A DNA stretch of 64,000 nt. Origin: Paralithodes platypus. Taxonomy: Eukaryota; Arthropoda; Malacostraca; Decapoda; Lithodidae. Where the stretch lies: the NCBI GenBank assembly GCA_032716605.1, contig CM064551.1, forward strand, positions 47,304,674 through 47,368,673, given 5' to 3'. Shown in pieces: positions 31,809 through 42,254 of this stretch. Under the pieces are notes generated by a model. That model searched no databases, was not told the origin of the DNA, and saw only the letters and a program-made list of their open reading frames with translations. A program made the position numbers and the translations under genes. Numbering within the stretch: the stretch's first letter is position 1; every line of letters starts with the position of its first letter.

Positions 31809-33649
31809 TCTGCTCTGCGCTCAGCCTGCCCGGACGTGCCTCCCCATGCTCCGCTAGTTCCGCATTCGTTGCGTCCCTAGTGAGTTTTTTCTCATTTGTT
31901 TACTCCAGGATGTATCGAGTAAGGTTAGGATAGGCGTAGCAGGAGTGTCCTGGGCTGGTTGCCCGCAGTGCAGTGTATTTTGGGTCGAGTGTATGGGGCA
32001 TCTATTTTGGATGTACCCTTGTGGTCCCGTTGTGGACATGTGAACTTTTTCACAGTTGAGTTAGTTTGTGATGCAGGCGGCTTTCACTACGCGTTATTTA
32101 TTGCTGCCTTTTATCTTTCTGATGAGGTAAGCTTTGTTTTCTGACGTTCCCAGCGTATTTTTCTTCACTTGGTGAAGTTTTTTCTGGGTCCCGAGTCAGT
32201 CTTCCCTTTGTCGGAAGTATTTGCTACGGTGGTGTGTTGGCGGTGGTTCCTGTTGTGATATTTCCAGTGTTTGTGTATATTTCAACATTTATTATGCCGT
32301 CTACCTAGGCCTAGCCAGCCGCTCGTAGCTTTGCCACATGTACTAGTGTTATTGTTTATTATTTATAAATATGCCCTACTGTGTCATGTGTATCCGGGTT
32401 TTAGTTGTGTATTGGCTAATTCCTCGGACTATAATTGTTTCCTGGTTTAGTTGTGTATTGGCTAATTCCACGGATTATTGAGTGACCTTGGGTTAGTCGT
32501 GCGTGGCTCTCCTCGTGTCTTTTGTTTGTTCAGATGGTGTCTGTTCAGGGTGGGTTTCCTTCCGGCGGGTTTTTTCTCGGTTTCACCATGAAAAAATCCC
32601 GGCCAAGAGCCGTGTTGGGCCACACGTGGTTGTTAACACTGGCTTGTTTCCCCGACGTTGGGGTGTCTGTGGCTCTCCAGGACTGCGTCTCTGTGGGTGC
32701 CTGGTTTCAGGCCTCCTTTGATTCCCGGCGGGATGGCTGTACCCATCTATAAAACGTTGTTCATGCGGACATACGTAATGTAGTTTTTCTACCCGGTTTT
32801 ACAAAAACCACATGAAAAACCTAGCTGTTGTTTTAGGCTTTCCTCCCCGCCGATCTTTTACAAAGAAGTGGGGACAGGAACTTATGGGGTTAACGTTTGG
32901 ACATCTCACCCGGCGGGTGTACCTGGGTAGGGTGGGATGAACGACTTATGTCTTTCAGTTAGTTAACCAATCCATTTTAAGTGATACTATGTGTATCGCC
33001 GCCTTTACACTTACGGCGATTGAAGGTTCAATTAGGTTAATATCGATTCTTCACACCCGGTGGGTGCTCCTAGGTGGAGGAACTAAGGAATTTACAAAAT
33101 TCGATTTCGATTTAACCACTTAATTTAGTGATACAATTAGGTATCGCCGCCTTCAAACTTACGGCGATCTTTTGTGACAATTCGTTAGACATCAGATCTC
33201 GTATCATCCTGCCCTGTGCTATTCTACTAAAATATTTCAAGGGCCGGCGTCTTTATGGGGGGTTGCTTTGTTACAAAATTGAATCTTGAGACAGTCACCA
33301 CCACCAAGAGACTATAAGCGCCATGCTGGACCGTTATATTATATCAGAGGGTATTCTTCACTTTCTTTAACAAAAGATTTGTTTAGATATTCTGAACCCC
33401 GCCGCGTAGCGAGCTGTGTTCGTTGTGTCATTACATCTCGTTACCCGGCGGGTTATTAACACTTGTGTGCGAACATGTTGGGTTAACCTTATGAGCATTA
33501 ATTCCTGGAAATTTTCTTTTTTTCCAGAGCTGAGCTCCGGCGGACCAATACAGACCCGGCGGTAGTTTTCTCCCACCAGTCTCTGTCATGGCTACCGTGG
33601 CCCCAGTTTTTGCTTTGTGCACTACCCCTGCTTGTGCTGGTATCCCTAT
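31809..33649 (+). repeat. DIRS-B 5' untranslated region with CCGGCG-rich repeats
   Basis: No coding frame of note. The segment is about 2.15 kb away from, and closely similar to, the DIRS-A 5' region (33961-35810). It holds repeated CCCGGCGGGT motifs and small hairpins of the type ATCGCCGCCTT...ACGGCGAT (about 32996 and 33143). Confidence 0.75.
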
Positions 33650-33960
33650 ATTTATTAGTGGCCCCTCCATCATTGACGAACATGCCTATTACATAAGGCA
33701 TCCTCTTCAAACACTAATCCGCCGTAGTTTGAATCTACCGCGCAGAGCATTTAAAAAACTGAGGAGCCTTCATCATGAGCGCACGCGACCTCACTCATGG
33801 CTTCAGTCATTATGAATTGGGTTCTCACTACGAAAAAACTTTGTAAAAAAGAAAAAGAAAAATAAGAATAACTATCTAATAAGCTTTCCATCATATCGTG
33901 GATATACTTGTGTGGATCTTTGACCAGACGCTACTGCAGGCGTCATTCTTCCTTCTCTGC
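33650..33960 (+). repeat. DIRS-A left inverted terminal repeat
   Basis: It is near identical to the DIRS-B left repeat and inverse to 41825-42130. Confidence 0.85.
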
Positions 33961-35851
33961 TCTGCGCTCAGCCTGCCCGGACCTGTCTCCCCACGCTCCG
34001 CGGGTTCCGCATTTGTTGCGTCCCTAGTGAGTTTTTTCTCATTTGTTTAGTCCGGGATGTATCGAGTAAGGTTAGGATATGCGTAGCAGGAGTGTCCTGG
34101 GCTGGTTGCCCGCAGTGCAGTGTATTTTGGGTCGTATGTTTGGGGCATCTATTTCGGATGTACCCTCGTGGTCCTGTTGTGGACAGGTGAATTTTTTCAC
34201 AGTTAAGCTAGCTTTGTGATGCAGGCGGCTTTCATTACGCGTTATTGCTTCCTTTTATCTTTCTGATGAGGTAGCGTATTTTTGCTGTCGTTCCCAGCGT
34301 ATTTTTCTTCACTTAGTGAAGTTTTTTCTGGGTCCCGAGTCAGTTCTTCCCTTTGCCGGAAGTGTTTGCTACAGTGGTGTGTTAGCGGTGGTTCCTGTTG
34401 TGATATAATTCAGTGCTTTTTGTTTATTTTCCGACATGTTACTGTTATCCGTCTGCCTAGGCCTAGCCAGCCTCTCGTAGCTTTATCACATATACAAGTG
34501 TTATTGATTTATTTTCTAAATATGTACTACTGTGTCATGTGTATCCTGGTTTAGTTGTGTATTGGCTAATTCCACGGACTATTTATGTGTCCTGGGTTAG
34601 TTGTGTTTTGGCTAATTCCACGGACTATGTTGGGCCCGGCGTTAGTTGTGTTTTAGCTACGCCTCGGTCCGGTGTTGCGTTCAGATGGTATCTGGACGGG
34701 GTGGGTCTTTTCCGGCGGGTTTTTCTCGGTTTCACCTTGATAACCCCGGCTGGTTGCCAAGTTTTGGCCACGCGTGGTTTAAAACAGGCTTGTTTCCCCG
34801 GCGGGTGTGTGTCTGTGGCTCCCCAGGACTGCGTCTCTGGGGTGCCTGTTTCAGGCTCCTTCTGATTCCCGGCGGGTTGGCTGTACCCATCTAACAGTGT
34901 TCATACGGACACGTGTTGTTTGTAGTTTTTTCGGTTTTGCAAAGCCAATATAAAACTATGCTGTAGTTGTATTTCCTCCCCGGCGATCTGTTTCAAAGAA
35001 GTGGGGATGGGAACAATTGGGGTTAACTTTTAAACTTTAATTCACCCGGTGGGTGCAACCTGGAAGTGTGGGATGACCGAATTTGCAAAATTCAGTTTAG
35101 TTGACCAGTCAATTGAGGGATGCTTTGTGTATCGCCTCCTTCAACATACGGCGCTTTAGGGCACAATTGGGGTTAACGTTTTTTAAAATATTATTCACAC
35201 CCGGCGGGTGTTTCTTGCACGGATGAGAATAACGAATTTACAATTCAGTTTAGTTAACCAGACATTTGAGGGATACGTTTTGTATTGCCGCCTTCAACAT
35301 ACGGCGATCTAAAAAGATACTTCGGCAGAAGTTAGATCTCGTATATTTGTCAGGCTTCCCAGTTTTTTATCTACGAGATAATTCGGGGACCGGCGTCTTT
35401 TTTAGGGGGTTTTTTCCAATATTTAATATGGAAACAAACACCACCGGAAAGACTTAATCACTTATAAACGCCATGATGGTCTTTATATATTATGTCAGAG
35501 GGTATTCATAAATCTTTTGGACAAATTAAGATATTCTGAAATCTTTTACTTAGGAAACCCCACCGCGTAGCGAGCTGTGGTCGTTGAGTATTACGTCTCG
35601 TTACCCGGCGGGTTATTTAACACCTGTGTGCGAACATGAGTGGGTTAACCTTATGAGCATTAATTCCTGGAAATTTTAATTTTCCAGAGCTGGGTCCCGG
35701 CGGGTCTATGCAGAACCTGGAGTAGTTTCCCTCCAGTCTCTGTCATGGCTACCTTTGCCCCGGTTTTTGCTGTATGCATTACGCCCTCCTGTTCAGGTAT
35801 CCCTATTTTTGCGCACACCCTTTGTATAAAATGTGTTAAAATGTCTCGTTT

Positions 35852-37120
35852 GGTGGGGGTTGCCTTTCCGGCGTTTTTCTCGTTGCTCCGAGAACACCGT
35901 TTTTGTTTACCGAGTTTTAGTCAGGATGGCTAAAATAGGTAAGTTACCCCGACGAGTTTGGTCGCTTGAGGGCTCATCAGAAACTGCGTTTTCTGTGGTC
36001 GAGCCTGGGATCAGGCTTCCTGTGTTATTCATTGCTTTATGCATTACGCCCTCCTGTTATGTCTCGTTTGGTGTGGGTTACCTTTCCGGCGTTTTTTCTC
36101 GTTGCTCCGAGAACACCGTTTTTGGTTACCGAGTTTTAGTCAGGATGGCTAAAATAGGTAAGTTACCCCGACGAGCTTGGTCGCTTGAGGGCTCATCAGA
36201 AACTGCGTTTTCTGTGGTCAAGCCTGGGATCAGGCATCCTGTGTTATTCTTGGTGAGGGGGCTCCACACAGTTATTTTGTTTGGTCTTTCCCTCCCGGCG
36301 ACCTTTTTTACAAAGAGGTCTGGGGCAGGTATAAGTGGTTTGACATTGCATATAAAACCCGGCGGTTGTACCTTCGGGTGGTTATATTAACGAATTTGCG
36401 ATTCGCGATAATTTGCCAAACAATTGATTGATACAATAGGGTATCACGGCCGTCAAGACGGCGATCTATGAGGGCTTCTGGCAGAAGCCGGATTAGAGAT
36501 TAAGATAGGCTTAGACTTTTTATGGGATAAAAAGATGCCTGAATCTTACTAGTGTTTCAAGTGTAAAGGGATACTTGAAGGACTTCATCTTTAATAAAGA
36601 TATGTTTCATCTTTATGAGGATTCAGAAGTTATGCTTAATTCTTTCGAACAGGTAAAAGATATGCTGAAATCCTTAATAAACAATTGGAACAATGTTGTT
36701 TGTTTGTTTAGTCTGTCTCTCCCGGCGACCTTTTTACAAAAAAGGTCTGGGGCAGGTACAATTGGTTTGACATTGCATATAAAACCCGGCGGTTATACCT
36801 TCGGGTGGTTATATTAACTGATTAGCAATTCGCGATCATTTGCCAAACAATTGATTGATACAATAGGGTATCACGGCCTTCAAGTCGGCGATCTATGAGG
36901 GCTTCTGGGAGAAGCCGGATTAGAGATTAGGATAGGCTTAGACTTTTTATGGGATAAAAAGATGCCGGAATCTTACTAATGTTTCAAGTGTAAAGGATAC
37001 TTGAAAGACTTCATCTTTAATAAAGATATACTTCATCTTTATGAGGATTCAAAAGATATGCTTAAAATCTTCTGGACAGGTAAATATATCCTGAAATCTT
37101 TAATATGAAACTAAAGGAAA
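35852..37120 (+). repeat. two tandem duplications in the DIRS-A 5' region
   Basis: Unit pair 1 is about 35852-36059 and 36060-36250 (GTCTCGTTTGGTG...). Unit pair 2 is about 36284-36712 and 36713-37120 (TCCCGGCGACCTTTTTTACA...). The second pair includes the ATCACGGCC...GGCGAT hairpin each time. DIRS-B has no equivalent, since its gag follows at once. The expansion replaced the gag start in DIRS-A. Confidence 0.75.
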
Positions 37121-37369
37121 ACGAAAAGTAGTGGTGGAGTGCTACGGTTCGTTGACCGGCGGTCTTGTGACACATATTTTGTACCATTTTTTGGGTGTAA
37201 CCCTATGAGCATTAATCCCCGGAAAATTCTCTTTCCAGGGCGGAGTACCGGTGTTGCACCAGGTGACCAGGTAGTTCCCGGGGGCGGGGTAGTTTTCCCC
37301 CAGTCTCTGCCATGTCGGCACTTGAACCTCTCATTGCTGTATGTTCAACGCCGTTAAGATCAGGTATCC

Positions 37370-37560
37370 CTATATTATTTCATTTGTTAATGAAATAATT
37401 TAATCACTGAATAATAATAACCATATATATTTTCTATGATTATATTAGGATAATATTATGTTTATTTATAGTAATTTATTTTAATACAATTAAATATAAA
37501 TTAAATTAATTAGTATACTTTATGATTTTGCTCACCAGCTCTGCTTTCAATGTGTTAATG
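37370..37560. other. AT-rich insert with an 11-bp hairpin
   Basis: This stretch of about 190 bp is strikingly AT-rich compared with its flanks. It opens with ATTATTTCATT/AATGAAATAAT around TGTT (37374-37399). It follows the same TATCCCTAT motif used as the DIRS-A insertion site. It may be a small inserted element. Confidence 0.4.
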
Positions 37561-37639
37561 AGCTATGGGAGCTTTTAATTATCATAAACCTTTACAGGGC
37601 TCTCTTTTAGAGAGTATACCGAGCTCGCAAGCGAGGGAC

Positions 37640-38805
37640 AGCCACAGCCAAGGTGTATGGCGATACTCACAGTCCTGGCAGGACAGAACACATCCCTTTG
37701 TGACTCAACTAGTGCTGACGTCCACGGGATGCCGATGTACCATCTTCTACCCCAGTTTTAACATGGCAACATGTGGAGGTCCCGGCTTCGGCGGGATCTT
37801 CCCATGATAAGCCAGACTTAACGGATGAAGAACAACGATCTCTGGTCTCAGAGATGGAGGTTGAAGAGTCCAGTCACCTTCTAGGCGACTCTCAGGGTAC
37901 TGTCGAATCTCCACGGAGTTCGTCATCGGCTAGGTATGTACCGGCGGAAGAGATTGATGGACTACTATTGAGTGCACTTAATAGGTTCTTTGGCCCTACG
38001 CCGGAAACTCCTTCTGATACGGGAGATCCCGCGATGTCGACGAATGTGCGACCTCTGGCTACATCCTTTGTTTTAGCGAAAATACCTAGCCATCCGCTTG
38101 TGTCAGGCCCAATTTCCAATGTGCCAGGCACAACAGCTCTCACTACTTCCACTGTGTGAGTCATATCAGACATATCTCCCCCTCCTTTAGACAAGGCGCC
38201 AGTCAAAAAACAGGAGCTATGCCTCTTTTTACGGGCCTGATGAGTCAGGGGTAGCAATGTTACGGAAATGTTTTGGATGTTCATATTACGGACATTCCAA
38301 GTTATTATAACCATGACTTATTCTTACCACCAAATCCCTCCAGAACGCCATTCTTGGTTCTCTCTTCCGGTTTTTGGTGCCGGCGGAGTCCCCTCTGCTT
38401 GGCTGCCATTAGCACGCCTTCCCCAGCTTACCTAGACCGCGAGTTTAGGTTAAGAGGAAAAGCGTTTAAACTGTTTTCGCAATATATGGTTCCCAGCAAG
38501 TAACAAAGTCTCTGTTACGCTCTTCTCAGGCAATAGAAGCCGCGGAAGTCAGGAAAGCCATTGAACTTTCCCGGCGCTTGCTTCTCCAGACTTCCTTCCA
38601 AGTCTTTAGGAGATATTCGGACGGCCTTTTTAGAGGCAGTTCGAGCAAGGCAGGATCTGAAGATGTTCTTAGTGAAGAAACTTCTTGACCGTATTGCAAG
38701 CCAAGTAGTTCTGTCTCCAGTTCTAATTCCTTCTTTGATTTCACCAGCAGTTTGGAAGACTGTTTTCAATTTGGCACAAGCATTCAAGCAAGGTCCCCGC
38801 AAGCC
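37640..38805 (+). pseudogene. DIRS-A gag remnant
   Basis: It retains the middle and C-terminal gag motifs (PAEEIDGLL, NVRPLATSF, then HLDREFRLRGKAFKLFSQY-like and RQDLKMFLVKKLLDRIASQV) with stops, frameshifts and deletions. The Ser/Arg-rich N-terminus and the C-terminal tail with the frameshift site are missing. Confidence 0.75.
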
Positions 38806-41039
38806 CTGATGCCCTTGTTAGAACAAGGGATCAGGGTCTGGTGGTATCTGGGCGACTAACTGGTGGTGGCAGAAACAGAAAAGTTACGCATCAGTCATGT
38901 CTACGTTACGTTAAACCATCTCATATCTCTAGGATTCAAGGTCAACTTAGTAAAAGTCAAACCCTTGTTCCCCCACGAGTATTTCAGGGGATAGGGCTGG
39001 TCGAGGACACAGCTTCTCTCACTCTGAGTCAGAGTGTGGACACTCGAAACAGATTTCGCAAAAACTGTTTATGTTTCTCCACAGTCTGAATACGACACAG
39101 AAACTTTGGGAATCTCTAGTCGGTTCTCTCAACGGGGTTCAGCTAACTGTGAAGTTGGGCCGGTTGAAAGTCTAACGTTTAATCTTGGAGGGCAACACAT
39201 TTTTCCCACTATTACCGGCGGGGATAGTATGGCCTATCCCAACGTTATTACACAACTTACTAGCGGTTTGGGCGACGAGAGAAAGGTTGCACGCAGTCAT
39301 GTCATGAACCTCTCCTCCGCCGTCGGTTTGGGTGGACATGGATGCGTCAGGCACGATAGGTTGGGGCTTGTAGTCAAACCTCGGGCATCAGGGTCAAAGG
39401 TTTTGGTCCCATTTAGAAATCTTCCACATCAATGTCAAAGACTTTCTAGTCCCCTTATCTGTCCTTCAGGCTCACGGCTCTGCTTTACGGGGCTAGTCGG
39501 TGGCCTTCAGAATGGACAATCTGAATGTGGTTCACTGTATTCAGAAACAAGGGTCAATAAGATCTCGGAAGTGGCTAAACGTGTCAGAAAAGATTTTTAT
39601 ACTAGCCAACAGGCTGAACATTCATCTTCACGTATCTTATCTCCCAGGCGTTGCAAACGTCTGGGCAGACGCTCTGTCTCAGAGACAAAGCACTTCAGTG
39701 GAATGGGCGCTCTTGCGTGTGCGGAGCATGACCATCCACAAGTGGATTTGTTTGCGTCTGAGAAGACTTGCAAACTCCCACTGTACCTCACCCGCCGGAC
39801 GATAACGCCGGCGGGCGGACCTGACGCTCTGATGACGGACGAGAACAGGTTGAGTTCCTTTTATCTATTTTCCGCCGCCAGACGCGTCTCTAATGTGCCA
39901 CGTAGTCAACAAACTACAGGATTAGCGAGGCGTAGTCTCGCTAATCGCGCCCCTGTGGCCGGTGCAGTTTGGTACCAGCATTTGTACACGTGGTGCCCGC
40001 ACCCAGTGTCACTCCCGGTCGGGTTGTTCCACTTAGAACACAATTGGCAACCTAGAAACCTCGCGGACTTGTTCATTATGGACATTCAGGAGGCCAAGTG
40101 GCTAGCACCATATGGTAGCGACGTGACCAAGATATTCACAAATCAATATACCCAGTCTACAAAGCGACAGTTTCAATCGCATTGGCAAGCTTTTATGTCT
40201 TGGATTCTTAGAACAAACCAAACTGTGCCCTCGGTGGCGTTGGTTGTTAATTATTTAATGTATCTGTTCATGCAGAAACATTTATCTGAAATTGATTTAT
40301 GAGGGCAGGTTTTAAACTCCGCCCACCTCCCCGTCAGCTCAGGCCTACATGGTCTCTGGACAAAGCATCGTAGTTATTCTCGTTCCCGTATGTACCAAAG
40401 ACTGCAGATTTTACAAAAGGGCAGTATTCCTTATGGCTTTGGCTACCGGGAACAGAGTATCTGAGCTGGCGGCGATGAGCAACACACCTATTTGCCTCAG
40501 GTTTGATAGGCTTCATGAGTGTATTCACATTGCACCTTCCCCAGGATTCTTAGCCAAGAATGAGAACAGTGAACACGTGTTTTCAGAGTTCACGGTGCCG
40601 GCGTTAAAAAAGGGGAAAGGTGCACCATCTTTTTTGCCCAGTGCAAGCTCTAACCAAATATTTAAGAGTGGCACCTCTAAATCACCAGGGTGCTTTATGG
40701 GTCGCAAGTCCGGGTGAACGCTTGATGGAGCGTACACTGGCTTCTCTCTTGGTCAAGGACTTTAAAGAGAAGAATCCCGGCGTTGTGGGTAAGACCCACG
40801 ATTTACGCAAGGGGACAGCCTCTTTACGTTTCCTTAATAATCTTTCGGTGGAAGTTATTAAGTCCACACAGTTGTGGGCCTCTAATCAGGAGTTTTTTGA
40901 CGCGATGCCTTTCAGTAGCTCTGGACAAACCTTCCTTGCCATGTATAGCTTTACGGCAGAGGGTCTAGGTGGCCCTTTTAGTCACGTTTTGTTTAATTTC
41001 AAGAAAAAGGGGGGGGAGGGTGCAGTCAGTGTGACATAG
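38806..41039 (+). pseudogene. DIRS-A RT/RNase H/tyrosine recombinase remnant
   Basis: A deletion joins gag to the middle of RT. The YLDD box is degraded (WWYLGD then a stop, about 38850). RNase H and recombinase stretches are recognisable (GNRVSELAAM; HDLRKGTASLRF). The catalytic Tyr region is lost to a frameshift near 40895. An internal deletion of about 80 bp lies near 40290. Confidence 0.8.
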
Positions 41040-41639
41040 GACACCCTAGACCCCTCCGGAGTATGTGTTCGGAACATACGAGCTGGGATACTGTTTGTAG
41101 GCATTGTTTTATAAAATTTCTCTGTAGTATTTATTTCAGGAAATTGTGCTAAAGGCCAATAGTAGTGTTACAACAATTCTTGTTGTAAGTAGCTTTGGCT
41201 GTGAAGCAATAGATTTTTGAGAAATCTCGGTAGTTGCAACTACGACTTTTACTTTTGAAGTAATTACTTCTCCATAAGTACAAGAGTTCAGTACGTCTAT
41301 GAATGTACAAGAATTCATTTATGTTTGGTTATATTTTTAGGAATATATCCACTAGTTAATGGGGTTTATATGTGCACATGTAAACTTCTAAGTTTTTAGT
41401 TTTCACCACTTACTTTAAGTGGGGTGCCTTCTTAACTAGCAGATCTGTGTACAGAGTCTCAGAGTTAACCCTTTTTCAAGCAGGCTTCTTTGAAGCACGC
41501 TCCTGCTTGTACCCCTTTTTGAAGATTTAGGCTGTATAAAGTTTATGCACCCGAATATCTCTTTTTTACAAGAGTAAGAATACTATGTGGTTGTTTGATT
41601 ATCTGCTGTTCTAGAGTTATGATATGATTACGAATGTCC

Positions 41640-41775
41640 CCCTCCAGTCTTAGAAATCAGGCATGTTCGTCAATGATGGAGGGGCCACTAATAAATTATA
41701 GGTTTGACTCCTGTAAGGAGATAAAGAAAACCTAATATTTAGTAGTGGCCCCGTAATCATTGACGACTGGGGCCC
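41640..41775 (+). repeat. DIRS-A internal complementary region
   Basis: 41660-41700 is complementary to the outer end of the left repeat (GGCATGTTCGTCAATGATGG...TAAATTATA). 41701-41765 is complementary to the outer end of the right repeat. The two are fused head to head, as expected of the DIRS template for circle closure. Confidence 0.85.
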
Positions 41776-41824
41776 TCCCGACCATCCCCTTCCCATTCGT
41801 TGATGTATTCAGGATTTTGGTTTA

Positions 41825-42190
41825 CTTGATATGTCAGTGAAGGAAGAATGACGCCTGCAGTAGCGTCTGGTCAAAGATCCACACAAGTACATCCACGATA
41901 TGATGGAAAGCTTATTAGATAGTTATTCTTATTTTTCTTTTTCTTTTTATTTTTTACGAAGTTTTTTCGTAGTGAGAACCCAATTCATAATGACTGAAGC
42001 CATGAGTGAGGTCGCGTGCGCTCATGATGAAGGCTCCTCAGTTTTTTAAATGCTCTGCGCGGTAGATTCAAACTACGGCGGATTAGTGTTTGAAGAGGAT
42101 GCCTTATGTAATAGGCATGTTCGTCAATGATTACGGGGCCACTACTAAATATTAGGTTTTCTTTATCTCCTTACAGGAGTCAAACCTATA
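41825..42190 (+). repeat. DIRS-A right inverted terminal repeat
   Basis: It is inverse to 33650-33960, with an additional outer segment ending in CTTACAGGAGTCAAACCTATA-type sequence. Confidence 0.85.
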
Positions 42191-42254
42191 TTTTGCGCAT
42201 ACCCTTTGCATAAGGTGTGTTAAATGTCTAGACCGTTCAAGGGGTCTCTGGGTT

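Larger units (their letters stand above)
33650..42190 (+). mobile_element. DIRS-A, degenerate DIRS copy nested inside DIRS-B
   Basis: The left end ATTTATTAG... follows TATCCCTAT and the right end ...CAAACCTATA precedes TTTTGCGC. The unbroken target TATCCCTATTTTTGCGC is visible in DIRS-A's own 5' region at about 35800-35816. Removing 33650-42190 therefore restores the site exactly, with no duplication. The coding parts are badly decayed. Confidence 0.9.

Noticed and set aside
32119..32126. Hammerhead-like CTGATGAG in the DIRS 5' region (also 34263-34270)
   Set aside because: No matching GAAA with a stem at the right distance and no flanking stem I/III, so a ribozyme is not supported.
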